Of a DNA stretch of 56,207 nt, positions 26,599 through 34,995 are shown piece by piece. The stretch's first letter is position 1. The number at the start of each line of letters is the position of its first letter. The DNA comes from Prolixibacteraceae bacterium (GTDB lineage: Bacteria > Bacteroidota > Bacteroidia > Bacteroidales > Prolixibacteraceae). Location of the stretch: NCBI GenBank assembly GCA_023228025.1, contig JALOCD010000010.1:1-56207 (forward strand), in the 5' to 3' direction. Under the pieces are notes generated by a model that had not been told where the DNA came from, ran no database searches, and saw only the letters and a program-made list of their open reading frames with translations. The translations under genes and the position numbers were made by a program.

Positions 26599-27747
26599 AT
26601 GTCCAAAAGAGATTATTACGAAGTCCTTGGTGTCTCTAAAAGCGCTACCGCTGAAGAGATCAAGAAAGCCTATCGCCAAAAAGCCATTCAATTTCATCCC
26701 GATAAAAATCCGGGAGACAAGGCTTCGGAAGAGAAATTCAAAGAGGCAGCTGAGGCCTATGAGATACTGAGTAGTCCTGAAAAAAAACAGCGCTATGATC
26801 AGTTCGGTCATGCCGGCATGGGCAACCAGGGTGGATTTAGTGGCCAGCACATGACCATGGAAGACATCTTCTCTTCGTTCGGAGATATTTTTGGCGGCGG
26901 CGGATTTAGCGGTTTCGGTGGTTTTGGTGGTGGTGGCTCCCGCGGACAGCGGGTCAACCGCGGTTCCAATCTTCGTATCAAGGTGACACTTAACTTAGGT
27001 GAAGTTGCCAACGGTTGTGAGAAAAAACTAAAAGTCAAGAAATATGTCTCCTGCGACAGTTGTCACGGTAGTGGTGCAAAGGGCGGCAGTGGACACACCA
27101 CCTGCGCTACCTGCAAAGGTAGTGGACAGGTGACCAGGATCAGTAACTCCATCTTCGGACAGATACAGCAATCGTCTACCTGTCCAACCTGTAGCGGCGA
27201 AGGAAAGATCATTACCCAAAAATGTGAAAAATGTTATGGTGAAGGACTCATCCAGGGAGAAGAGGTGGTTACAGTAAAAATTCCTGCCGGTGTAGGCGAA
27301 GGGATGCAGCTTTCAGTCGGGGGCAAAGGAAATGCAGCAAGGCGTGGCGGTGTTCCGGGTGATCTGCTCGTACTGATTGCGGAAGAAGAGCATCCTGAAC
27401 TGATTCGGGATGAGAATGATCTGATTTACAATTTGGTGCTATCATTTCCAGATTTAGCCCTGGGACTAACAGCTGAAATACCAACCATCGACAGTAAAGT
27501 GAAGGTAAAGATCGAGGCTGGAACACAACCCGAAAAGATTTTGCGCCTTCGCGGAAAAGGAATTCCTGATGTAAATGGCTATGGTAAAGGTGATCTGCTG
27601 GTTAAAATCCATGCCTGGGTTCCGCAAAAGCTCACTTCTGAGGAGAAAAAACAACTGGAAAGATTGCAACAACTTCCTAATTTTCAAGTACCTGAAGAAA
27701 CAAAAGAACGAAATTTCTTTGATAGGGTAAAGGGGATGTTTGAGTAA
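26599..27747 (+). CDS. dnaJ: Chaperone DnaJ (Hsp40, type I)
   Basis: A 382-residue full-length DnaJ that stimulates DnaK ATPase and delivers substrates. J domain 4-70 with the HPD triad (FHPDKNPG), Gly/Phe-rich linker (about 75-125, GGFSGFGGFGGGG), and four zinc-finger repeats (CDSCHGSG, CATCKGSG, CPTCSGEG, CEKCYGEG). Two beta-sandwich substrate domains follow, then the dimerisation end. Follows grpE closely; together they form the stress co-chaperone pair. Confidence 0.97.
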   Translation: MSKRDYYEVLGVSKSATAEEIKKAYRQKAIQFHPDKNPGDKASEEKFKEAAEAYEILSSPEKKQRYDQFGHAGMGNQGGFSGQHMTMEDIFSSFGDIFGGGGFSGFGGFGGGGSRGQRVNRGSNLRIKVTLNLGEVANGCEKKLKVKKYVSCDSCHGSGAKGGSGHTTCATCKGSGQVTRISNSIFGQIQQSSTCPTCSGEGKIITQKCEKCYGEGLIQGEEVVTVKIPAGVGEGMQLSVGGKGNAARRGGVPGDLLVLIAEEEHPELIRDENDLIYNLVLSFPDLALGLTAEIPTIDSKVKVKIEAGTQPEKILRLRGKGIPDVNGYGKGDLLVKIHAWVPQKLTSEEKKQLERLQQLPNFQVPEETKERNFFDRVKGMFE

Positions 27748-27756
27748 GAAAGAAGT

Positions 27757-27802
27757 GACTAAAGTGAACCAGAATGACTAAAGTGAGCTAAAGTTACTTA
27801 AG
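27757..27802. repeat. CTAAAGTGA-type degenerate repeat after dnaJ
   Basis: Units GTGACTAAAGTGAACC and GACTAAAGTGAGCTAAAGT. Same unit type as the palindrome at 46625-46726 but with only one arm visible here. Confidence 0.5.
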
Positions 27803-27886
27803 GCAAATTACGATTAACAAAATTGACACATTATATTTTGGTGTTTATTTGTATCTTTCGCCAGTGATTTTCGTTTGAATTATATA

Positions 27887-28303
27887 ATGAAGAAACTATT
27901 CTCCATATTATTTGCATTGTTGGTGCTACTTTCAGGAATCCACCTGACAGTAGCTTCGCACATTTGCTGTGGGGAACTGGCGGCAGTAAAATGGTCTGTC
28001 ACAGGAGCAAAAGCAACTTGTGGAATGGAGGATCACACTTCATCATCTCCATCAAATGGTGCTATTGGAACCGATTGCTGCAAGAACAAGGTCATGACGT
28101 GTACAGCTGACACCAACTACTACCCTACCTATCAGATTATTAAAGATATTGCAAGTATCGTTGCTCCCTCTTTTACCTTATTCCCATCTGTTGACATCAC
28201 TTTATCGCACATCAAGCCAACCTATTACTCCATGGTTGGTCCCCCCGTTTTTAATAGGTACAATTCTGTAGACCAGAGTATTATTTGCGTTTTCATTATT
28301 TGA
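27887..28303 (+). CDS. HYC_CC_PP-type exported protein near copper genes
   Basis: A 138-residue protein with an N-terminal signal segment (MKKLFSILFALLVLL) and the sparse landmarks of the HYC_CC_PP family: an SHICC near residue 25, DCCKNK near 68 and MVGPPVF near 115. The cysteines suggest metal or disulfide chemistry. Members typically lie beside cation-efflux genes, as here next to a periplasmic HMA protein and cusA, so I infer a role in copper handling. Start at ATG 27887; the in-frame TTG at 27875 adds only four residues. Confidence 0.7.
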   Translation: MKKLFSILFALLVLLSGIHLTVASHICCGELAAVKWSVTGAKATCGMEDHTSSSPSNGAIGTDCCKNKVMTCTADTNYYPTYQIIKDIASIVAPSFTLFPSVDITLSHIKPTYYSMVGPPVFNRYNSVDQSIICVFII

Positions 28304-28394
28304 TTTTGTTAGTTGTATTGAATCAGGCAGTTACAATAGGTAGCGTGCCCTAGTTTATTTTTATTTTCAATCATATTATCAAAAAATCGAAAAG

Positions 28395-28742
28395 ATGAAA
28401 ACTTTCAAGTTCGTTGTTTTAGCCTTCGTGACCATTTTGTTTGTCCCCAATACCTTCGCACAGACGCCAGCCAAAAGCATTGCCTCCAAGACAGAGACTA
28501 TCAAAGTTTCAGGAAATTGCGGCATGTGCAAAGATCGAATCGAAGCTGCCGCTAAGGTGGCAGGCGTAGCCAAAGCTGATTGGGATAAAAGCACCAAAAT
28601 ATTGACCTTAGCCTATAATTCTGCAATCGTGAAGAGCGATGATATCCAGAAAAAAATCGCTGCTGTAGGCCACGATACAGAAAAATACAAGGCTGACTCC
28701 AAAACCTACAATAGTCTGCCTGGTTGCTGCAAATACAGGTGA
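28395..28742 (+). CDS. Exported heavy-metal-associated (HMA) domain protein, copper chaperone-like
   Basis: A 115-residue periplasmic protein: signal peptide with cleavage after FAQ (residue 23), then an HMA ferredoxin-like fold with CGMC (Cys42, Cys45) as the metal pair. The C-terminal extension GHDTEKYKADSKTYNSLP ends in a second pair, Cys111-Cys112 (GCCKYR). The same layout, including the extension, is fused to the C-terminus of CusB at 34996, so these are paralogous modules. Likely carries Cu(I) to the CusBA pump. Its stop codon lies at the edge of the following palindrome. Confidence 0.85.
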   Translation: MKTFKFVVLAFVTILFVPNTFAQTPAKSIASKTETIKVSGNCGMCKDRIEAAAKVAGVAKADWDKSTKILTLAYNSAIVKSDDIQKKIAAVGHDTEKYKADSKTYNSLPGCCKYR

Positions 28743-28840
28743 TTAGCTGATGTGTTGATTAGCTGATGTGATGATGGCTTAGTGCTAATCATCTCATCAG
28801 CTAATCAGCATATCAGCACATCAACACATCAACACATCAA
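28741..28840. repeat. Long palindrome, GCTGATGTG family
   Basis: Left arm 28741-28775 (GATTAGCTGATGTGTTGATT...) and right arm 28787-28840 (units of TCAGCACATCAACACATCAA) are inverse repeats of a GCTGATGTGTTGATTA unit. Fills the gap between the HMA gene and cusA and overlaps the HMA stop codon. Confidence 0.75.
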
Positions 28841-28871
28841 TTTCCTATTTCCCAATTTTCAAATTATTATC

Positions 28872-31800
28872 ATGTTTAATCGACTCGTAAAGTATTTTCT
28901 CGAGAATCGGTTGATCACCTTTATCTTTCTTATCTCATTTGTAGTTCTGGGCATGGTATTTATGCCCTTCAACTGGAAATCAGATCTTTTCCCCCGTGAT
29001 CCGATTGCAGTGGATGCCATCCCGGATATTGGTGACAACCAGCAAATTGTAGCGACAGAATGGATGGGGAGATCACCCAAAGATATTCAGGATCAGGTTA
29101 CTTACCCTTTGACAACTGCTTTGCTTGGGATCCCGGGGGTTCAAACGGTACGCAGCACCTCCATGTTCGGGATGTCTTTCATCTATATCATCTTTAAAGA
29201 CAACATCGAATTTTACTGGAGCAGATCCCGGATTCTGGAAAAGCTCAACTCATTGCCGGCCGGCACTTTGCCGCAGGGAGTTCAGCCGACGCTGGGACCT
29301 GATGCCACCGCACTGGGACAGATTTTCTGGTATACCCTCGAAGGGCGTGATCCCAATACCGGAAAACCCAATGGTGGCTGGAATCCGCAGGAACTTAGGT
29401 CTGTCCAGGATTTCTATGTAAAATACGGTCTTTCAACTGCCGAAGGTGTTTCGGAAGTGGCATCCGCTGGCGGATTTATCAAGGAATACCAGGTCGACCT
29501 GAACCCGGAAGCGTTGAAAGCATTCAATGTTTCGGCGATGGACGTGATGAATGCCGTGCGTAAAAGCAACCTCGACATTGGCGCTGAAACAATTGAATTG
29601 AACAATGTGGAATACATTATCAGAGGTTTGGGCTATGTCAAAAATTTAGAGGATCTCGAACTTTCAGTTGTCACCGTTCGAAACAATGTGCCGGTACGTA
29701 TCAAAGATGTGGCCCGGGTTGCATTTGGCCCGGCAACCCGTCGTGGTGGCCTGGACAAATCGGGTTCCGAGGCAGTGGGAGCCGTGGTTGTTGCGCGCTA
29801 TGGTTCAAATCCCATGGAGGTGATCAACAATGTAAAGGAAAAAATCAAGGAGATTCAGGCTGGTCTGCCCCAAAAAACTTTGCCTGACGGCACTGTTTCC
29901 AAAGTTACAATTGTTCCGTTTTACGACCGTACCGGGTTAATTATGGAGACCATCGGAACCCTGGAATCAGCACTCTCGCACGAAATTCTGATCAGCATCC
30001 TTGTCATTATCGTCCTTGTCATGAACCTGAGGGCCTCCTTGATAGTAGCCGGTTTACTTCCGATTGGGGTTTTAATGACTTTTATTCTCATGCGTATTTT
30101 TGGTGTAGAAGCCAATATCGTAGCCCTATCGGGGATTGCCATCGCCATTGGAGTGATGGTTGATATCGGGATAGTAGATGTTGAGAATATTCTCCGGCAT
30201 CTTGAAATGCCTGAAAATAAGGGTATCAGAGGGAAGAAACTGATGTTTGTTATCTACCTGGCTACTACTGAAGTGCGTGCTGCAGTGGTTACCTCTATTG
30301 CCACCACTATCGTTAGTTTCCTCCCCGTTTTTGCCATGCAGGCTGCTGAAGGAAAACTTTTTCATCCGTTGGCATTCACAAAAACGTTTGCGCTGATTTC
30401 AGCCTTCCTGCTGGGTATCATTGTTTTGCCTACTTTGACGCATATCTTTTTCAATATTAGTTTTGATACTAAAAAGATTCGCAAGATATGGAACGGAAGT
30501 TTAATGGTTGCAGGTTTTCTCTTTGCTGTTATCTGGCACACATGGCCTGCCCTAGTCCTGGTTGCGGTAGGTATCAACAACTTACTTAATTATCGTTGGC
30601 CCGAGCCTCGCAAAGAATTTCCAAATTACATCAACATTGCCATCACCGTACTGGTGGCATCCTGGTACCTTACTATCGAGTGGCTTCCTCTGGGCGCACA
30701 CAACAGCGCATTCGTCAACTTCCTGTTTGTAGGCGGAATTATTGCCATCATTCTTGCAGCATTGATGTCTATGGTCCATTTTTATGAAGACATAATGCGT
30801 TGGGCGCTGGCCAACAAACAAAAATTCCTCATTATCCCTGCTGTCACCTTATTATTTGGACTTTTGGTTTGGTTGGGTTTCAATAAAACATTCGGTTTTA
30901 TTGCTGCAGGTGCCGAAAAAATAGGATGGAAAAATTTCAGGCAAACAGCATTCTGGCAGGGACCTTCAAAAACTTTTCCGGGTACGGGAAAAGAGTTTAT
31001 GCCATCCTTAAACGAAGGCTCATTCCTGTTGATGCCGACCAGCATGCCTCATTCAAGTATCGAAAAAAACCTTCAATACATCGAAACCCTCGACAAGCGA
31101 CTTTCTGTTATTCCTGAAGTGGAAGTAGCAGTAGGCAAATGGGGACGTGTCAATTCAGCCCTCGATCCGGCGCCTGTGCAAATGTTTGAGAATACAATAA
31201 ACTACCGGCCTGAATATATTTTGGATGAAAATGGTCAACGCCAAATGTTTAAAGTAGATAAGAATGGTGATTTTGTTTTGAATTTGTCGAAAATTAGAAA
31301 TACAGTTGAGATAGATAGAAATAAGGTGGAAATAAATGGAAATATAATTGAAATAAATAGTTTACATGAGGTTAAATACAATAAGAAGGCGGACAAATTT
31401 ATAATAAAAACATCTGACGATACGTTTGATATCCCTGATTACCGGAAAAACAATTTATTCCTATCTATTTCCAAAAATTTCAATTCATTTCTATTGAAAG
31501 ACAGCAATGGTGAGTACTTCCGCCAATGGCGACCGGAGATCAGGAAGCCAAATGACATCTGGAATGAGATCGTAAAGGTGACCAACATTCCAGGACTGAC
31601 CTCTGCTCCAAAGTTGCAACCCATTGAAGCCCGACTGGTGATGCTTTCAACGGGGATGCGTGCACCAATGGGATTGAAAGTATTTGGCCCCGACCTGGAA
31701 TCCATCGAAAAAGGGGGAATGCAGCTTGAGCAGGCGCTGAAAGAGGTGCCTTCGATCAAAGCATCTGCCGTTTTCTACGACCGAGCCGTTGGAGCTCCCT

Positions 31801-32831
31801 ACCTCGAAATCAAACTCAACCGCAAAGCGATGGCCCGTTATGGCATGACTGTCAATGACGTGCAGGAGATACTGCAGGTGGCTGTGGGCGGTATGGCACT
31901 GAGCAATTCTGTTGAAGGACGTGAACGTTTTCCCATCCGTGTTCGGTATGCCCGCGAATTGCGCGATAATCCGGACGATCTTAAACGAATCCTGATCCCT
32001 TCCATGAACGGTGTCCAAATTCCGCTGAGCGAAATTGCCGATATCGATTATACCCGTGGTGCCCAAATGATCCGAAGTGAAAATACTTTCCTCAACGGCT
32101 ATGTTATTTTCGATAAAAACGAAGGCAAAGCGGAGGTGGATGTTGTGGAGGAAGCAACCAATTTTCTGCAGCAAAAGCTGAATTCTGGCACCCTCATTTT
32201 GCCTGCCGGAGTGTCGTATGAATTTGCAGGTAATTACGAACATCAGATGAGGGCTACCAAACGGTTGGCGATTGTCATACCTATTAGTTTGCTCCTGATT
32301 TTGTTGTTGTTATTTTTCCAATTCCGCACCGTTACAGCCTCATTTATTCACTTTTCAGGCGTATTTGTGGCCTTTGCCGGTGGGTTTATCATGCTGTGGT
32401 TGTATGGCCAGGATTGGTTCCTCAATTTTTCTGTGGCTGGAATTAACCTGCGGGATATGTTTCAAATGCATCCTATAAACTTGAGTGTGGCAGTATGGGT
32501 CGGATTTATTGCCCTATTTGGCATCGCCACCAACGACGGAGTAATAATGGGTACCTACATTCATCAGGTATTCGAAGACCGGCATCCTGCATCGGTTCAC
32601 GATGTTCGTGAAGCAGTGGTAGCAGCCGGGCTGAAACGTGTGAGACCTGCAATGATGACCACGGCAGTTGCGGTCATCGCTTTGTTGCCCGTCTTATCAT
32701 CTAACGGGAAAGGTTCTGATATTATGATTCCAATGGCAATACCCATGTTTGGCGGTATGGTGATTCAGGTGATGACGGTATTTGTTGTGCCGTTGTTTCA
32801 GGCGATGTGGAGGGAGAGAGGATTGAAATAA
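28872..32831 (+). CDS. cusA: CusA/CzcA-family heavy-metal RND efflux transporter
   Basis: A 1319-residue inner-membrane proton antiporter that exports Cu(I)/Ag(I) through CusB and an outer membrane factor. Twelve membrane helices are expected; the family blocks GIAIAIGVMVDIGIVDVENI (TM4 with charged relay) and PVLSSNGKGSDIMIPM near the end are present. Start at ATG 28872 (MFNRLVKYF), not the upstream ORF start that reads through the palindrome. Odd: between FVLNLSKIRN and NGEYFRQWR lie roughly 70-80 residues where relatives, as I recall, have about 35. That segment (bases 31291-31497) has the same GAAAT-type inverted repeat as local intergenic DNA. The reading frame is intact, so the pump may work with an enlarged periplasmic loop. 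Confidence 0.93.
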   Translation: MFNRLVKYFLENRLITFIFLISFVVLGMVFMPFNWKSDLFPRDPIAVDAIPDIGDNQQIVATEWMGRSPKDIQDQVTYPLTTALLGIPGVQTVRSTSMFGMSFIYIIFKDNIEFYWSRSRILEKLNSLPAGTLPQGVQPTLGPDATALGQIFWYTLEGRDPNTGKPNGGWNPQELRSVQDFYVKYGLSTAEGVSEVASAGGFIKEYQVDLNPEALKAFNVSAMDVMNAVRKSNLDIGAETIELNNVEYIIRGLGYVKNLEDLELSVVTVRNNVPVRIKDVARVAFGPATRRGGLDKSGSEAVGAVVVARYGSNPMEVINNVKEKIKEIQAGLPQKTLPDGTVSKVTIVPFYDRTGLIMETIGTLESALSHEILISILVIIVLVMNLRASLIVAGLLPIGVLMTFILMRIFGVEANIVALSGIAIAIGVMVDIGIVDVENILRHLEMPENKGIRGKKLMFVIYLATTEVRAAVVTSIATTIVSFLPVFAMQAAEGKLFHPLAFTKTFALISAFLLGIIVLPTLTHIFFNISFDTKKIRKIWNGSLMVAGFLFAVIWHTWPALVLVAVGINNLLNYRWPEPRKEFPNYINIAITVLVASWYLTIEWLPLGAHNSAFVNFLFVGGIIAIILAALMSMVHFYEDIMRWALANKQKFLIIPAVTLLFGLLVWLGFNKTFGFIAAGAEKIGWKNFRQTAFWQGPSKTFPGTGKEFMPSLNEGSFLLMPTSMPHSSIEKNLQYIETLDKRLSVIPEVEVAVGKWGRVNSALDPAPVQMFENTINYRPEYILDENGQRQMFKVDKNGDFVLNLSKIRNTVEIDRNKVEINGNIIEINSLHEVKYNKKADKFIIKTSDDTFDIPDYRKNNLFLSISKNFNSFLLKDSNGEYFRQWRPEIRKPNDIWNEIVKVTNIPGLTSAPKLQPIEARLVMLSTGMRAPMGLKVFGPDLESIEKGGMQLEQALKEVPSIKASAVFYDRAVGAPYLEIKLNRKAMARYGMTVNDVQEILQVAVGGMALSNSVEGRERFPIRVRYARELRDNPDDLKRILIPSMNGVQIPLSEIADIDYTRGAQMIRSENTFLNGYVIFDKNEGKAEVDVVEEATNFLQQKLNSGTLILPAGVSYEFAGNYEHQMRATKRLAIVIPISLLLILLLLFFQFRTVTASFIHFSGVFVAFAGGFIMLWLYGQDWFLNFSVAGINLRDMFQMHPINLSVAVWVGFIALFGIATNDGVIMGTYIHQVFEDRHPASVHDVREAVVAAGLKRVRPAMMTTAVAVIALLPVLSSNGKGSDIMIPMAIPMFGGMVIQVMTVFVVPLFQAMWRERGLK
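31291..31497. repeat. GAAAT-type palindrome inside the cusA coding sequence
   Basis: Left arm 31291-31360 with units such as AGATAGAAATAAGG and TGGAAATAAATGGAAAT; right arm 31450-31497 is inverse (TTATTCCTATCTATTTCC..., TTTCTATTG). About 70-75% of positions pair with one single-base gap, around a loop of about 90 nt. It encodes EIDRNKVEINGNIIEINS on one arm and LFLSISKNFNSFLLK on the other, keeping the frame. Confidence 0.7.
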
Positions 32832-33476
32832 ATTGTAATAAATGGGAATTGATAGAAAAAAAGGGAATCAAATGAAAAGATGAAATACTTGGTAAAATTC
32901 TTCTGAATGTCAAATATTTAGGGTAAATTATAGTAAATAATTTTCGTATGGAAAGCTCTGGATATATTGAATTAAAGAATCTTGAAGTGTATCAAATTTC
33001 AAGGCAGCTATCCTCCATTGTATGGAAGATATACTGTAGAATGAATTTCGAGGACAAAAAGCACATGGGAGATCAATTCTTAAGATCTGCAGACTCAGTA
33101 GGAGCCAATATAGCTGAAGGTTACGGACGATACCACTATTTGGATAAAGTAAGGTTTTATCACAATGCAAGGGGATCTCATTTAGAAGCATTTACACATT
33201 GGTTAGAATTACTCTCGGAAAGGGAGAAAATCTCAATAGAAGAATTTGAAACCATTCGTGTCAAAGCATCAACTCTGCAAATAAAGCTAAATAATTTCAT
33301 TGCATATACAACAAAAAAGGGAAGGGAAAAACATGACAAAAATTGATAAATATAGTTTCGATCATTCTATCGAAATTAAAAAAAGGAGCACTCCTACAAT
33401 TCCTCGAAAAACCCATTTTCCAGGAAGTCCCCTTTTATTTCTATTTATTTCAATTTATTTCAATCTATTTCAATCT
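32821..33476. mobile_element. IVS-like element: inverted GAAATAAATT arms enclosing a four-helix-bundle gene
   Basis: Left arm 32821-32867 and the reverse complement of 33430-33476 both begin GATTGAAATA and match at about 39 of 47 positions. The left arm contains the cusA stop codon; the right arm encodes the hydrophobic signal segment of the next gene. The loop holds one ORF, a four-helix-bundle protein of the 23S-rRNA-IVS type. The layout copies that of 23S rRNA intervening sequences, here between two protein genes. Boundaries are inferred from the arms only. Confidence 0.6.
32948..33346 (+). CDS. Four-helix-bundle protein (23S rRNA intervening-sequence protein family)
   Basis: A 132-residue helical protein carrying the family core GDQFLRSADSVGANIAEGYG at about residues 41-60, preceded by LEVYQISRQLSSIVWKIY and followed by FYHNARGSHLEAFTHWL. 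Relatives occur as ORFs inside 23S rRNA intervening sequences and as the Avd accessory protein of diversity-generating retroelements; they form basic pentamers that bind nucleic acid. No reverse transcriptase or variable repeat is seen here. It sits in the loop of an inverted repeat and its last 14 nt overlap the start of the cusC-like gene. Its role in copper export is unlikely; it looks like a passenger of the element. Confidence 0.85.
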   Translation: MESSGYIELKNLEVYQISRQLSSIVWKIYCRMNFEDKKHMGDQFLRSADSVGANIAEGYGRYHYLDKVRFYHNARGSHLEAFTHWLELLSEREKISIEEFETIRVKASTLQIKLNNFIAYTTKKGREKHDKN

Positions 33477-34856
33477 ATTACAACCTATGCCCAAACTGAT
33501 TCCCTACAATTTTATCTGGAAACAGCTGCAAAAAACAACCCTACCGTTCTACAGAAATTTGCTGAATATAACGCATCCCTGCAAAAAGTACCCCAGGTTG
33601 GAAGTTTGCCGGATCCGGAGTTAAGTCTTGGGATTTTCCTCAGTCCAATGGAATTGGTAGGTGGAAACCAGGTAGCTGATATTCGTTTGATGCAGATGTT
33701 TCCATGGTTCGGAGTTTTGAAGAATGCCAAAGATGAAATGAGTTTGATGGCCAAAGCAAAATACGAAACGTTCCAGGATACCAAATTGCAGCTATTTTAT
33801 GATGTACAGCGAACCTGGTACGAATTGAATAAGGTCAAACAGAATATCCGCATTTCGGAGAAAAACATTGAGCTGCTTCGCACGATTGAAAGGTTGGCGG
33901 TTGTCAGGTTTAAAGCTGTTCCGACAGGAAACAGTTCTTCTCCTGTGAACAAAGTAAATCCACCTTCTTTCACTCAAAGCGCTTCTCCCGGGTCACCTGG
34001 CATGAATACCATGGGTGGAAATTCATCCGGATCGGCCTCAGGTCAGGCCGCGTCAATGCCTGGGAATCCGATGGGTTCATCTTCCGGTAGTTCAGGTCTT
34101 TCGGATGTCTATCGTTTACAGATCGAAATTGGTGAACTTCAGAACAATATAGAACAGTTAAAAGCCATGCAAATTACTTTTGCTGCACAATTCAACAGTT
34201 ATCTGAACAGATCTCCTAATGCGGCAGTTGTTTTACCAGATTCTCTAATTGCCGATAACTTTCAACCCTCACATTTTGCAATTCCAGACAGTATCCTGAG
34301 CAACAATCCCATGCTGGGAATGCTTCAGTTTGAGCAAGAATCGCTCGAAGCCCGCAAACAAATGGTTACAAAGATGAGCTATCCAATGGTCGGTTTAGGT
34401 TTAAATTATTCGCTCATTAACAAAAGCGAAATGTCAACTTCGCCCATGAATGGCAAAGACATGATTATGCCAATGGTGACGTTTACTTTGCCCATTTACC
34501 GAAAGAAATACAAGGCCATGCAAGCCGAAGCCGATTTCCTGAAATCTGCCAACTCACAAAATTACAAGGCAACGGCCAATTCACTGCAAACTGCATACTA
34601 TCAAGCATTTCAATTGTACCAGGATGCGCTTCGAAGAGAAAAACTCTATGCAGCTCAATATTTGCTGGCGTCAAAATCACTCAATATCATGTTCAAAAGT
34701 TTTGGGTCATCAGGCTCTTCGCTAACCGATATTTTGCGTGTTCGTCAGCAAACGCTCGATTACGAATACAAACAAATAGAGGCTATTGCAGATTATAACA
34801 TCTCAATTGCATGGATGAAAAGATTGGGAAATATTGAAATAAGTAGAAATAAGTAG
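33333..34856 (+). CDS. TolC/CusC-like outer membrane efflux protein with repeat-derived ends
   Basis: A 507-residue outer membrane factor for the CusAB pump, with the two-repeat TolC organisation (LETAAKNNPTVLQKFAEYNA early; LQTAYYQAFQLYQDALRRE late). A 60-residue Gly/Ser/Met/Pro-rich linker near residues 200-260 may bind metal through methionines. The only good start is ATG 33333 inside the four-helix-bundle gene, giving an abnormally long n-region before the signal core LLFLFISIYFNLFQSI, which is encoded by the right arm of the IVS-like element. The C-terminal GNIEISRNK is encoded by the GAAATAAGTA repeat that begins the next spacer. So both ends appear rewritten by repeats while the core is intact. 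Confidence 0.85.
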   Translation: MTKIDKYSFDHSIEIKKRSTPTIPRKTHFPGSPLLFLFISIYFNLFQSITTYAQTDSLQFYLETAAKNNPTVLQKFAEYNASLQKVPQVGSLPDPELSLGIFLSPMELVGGNQVADIRLMQMFPWFGVLKNAKDEMSLMAKAKYETFQDTKLQLFYDVQRTWYELNKVKQNIRISEKNIELLRTIERLAVVRFKAVPTGNSSSPVNKVNPPSFTQSASPGSPGMNTMGGNSSGSASGQAASMPGNPMGSSSGSSGLSDVYRLQIEIGELQNNIEQLKAMQITFAAQFNSYLNRSPNAAVVLPDSLIADNFQPSHFAIPDSILSNNPMLGMLQFEQESLEARKQMVTKMSYPMVGLGLNYSLINKSEMSTSPMNGKDMIMPMVTFTLPIYRKKYKAMQAEADFLKSANSQNYKATANSLQTAYYQAFQLYQDALRREKLYAAQYLLASKSLNIMFKSFGSSGSSLTDILRVRQQTLDYEYKQIEAIADYNISIAWMKRLGNIEISRNK

Positions 34857-34980
34857 AAATAAGTAGAAATAAGTAGAAATAAGTAGAAATATGATAAAAA
34901 AGGTGAGAAGATGATATACATGCGAAACTGATATTTCCATTGTATTTCAATTTATTTCTATCTATTTCAATTGTATTTCC
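34841..34980. repeat. GAAATAAGTA tandem repeat and palindrome between cusC and cusB
   Basis: Left arm: about six near-perfect 10-mers AAGTAGAAAT from 34846 to 34891. Right arm 34930-34980: TTTCCATTGTATTTCAATTT... in inverse orientation. The left arm contains the last codons and stop of the cusC-like gene. Same unit type as inside cusA (31291) and at the end of hisC (50271). Confidence 0.8.
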
Positions 34981-34995
34981 AATAATAATAAAAAT

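Noticed and set aside
28782..28871. N-terminal extension of CusA upstream of 28872
   Set aside because: Encoded by the GCTGATGTG palindrome and gives a peptide of ST/HQ repeats; the family starts at MFNRLVKYF.
32948..33346. Diversity-generating retroelement (Avd-like protein)
   Set aside because: No reverse transcriptase, template repeat or variable repeat nearby; the protein alone is not enough.
33333..33430. Frameshift between the four-helix-bundle gene and cusC-like gene
   Set aside because: The two reading frames differ, each has its own start, and the 14-nt overlap is compatible with translational coupling.
34841..34891. Tandem AAGTAGAAAT units as a CRISPR array
   Set aside because: Units are 10 bp with no unique spacers, and no cas genes are present.
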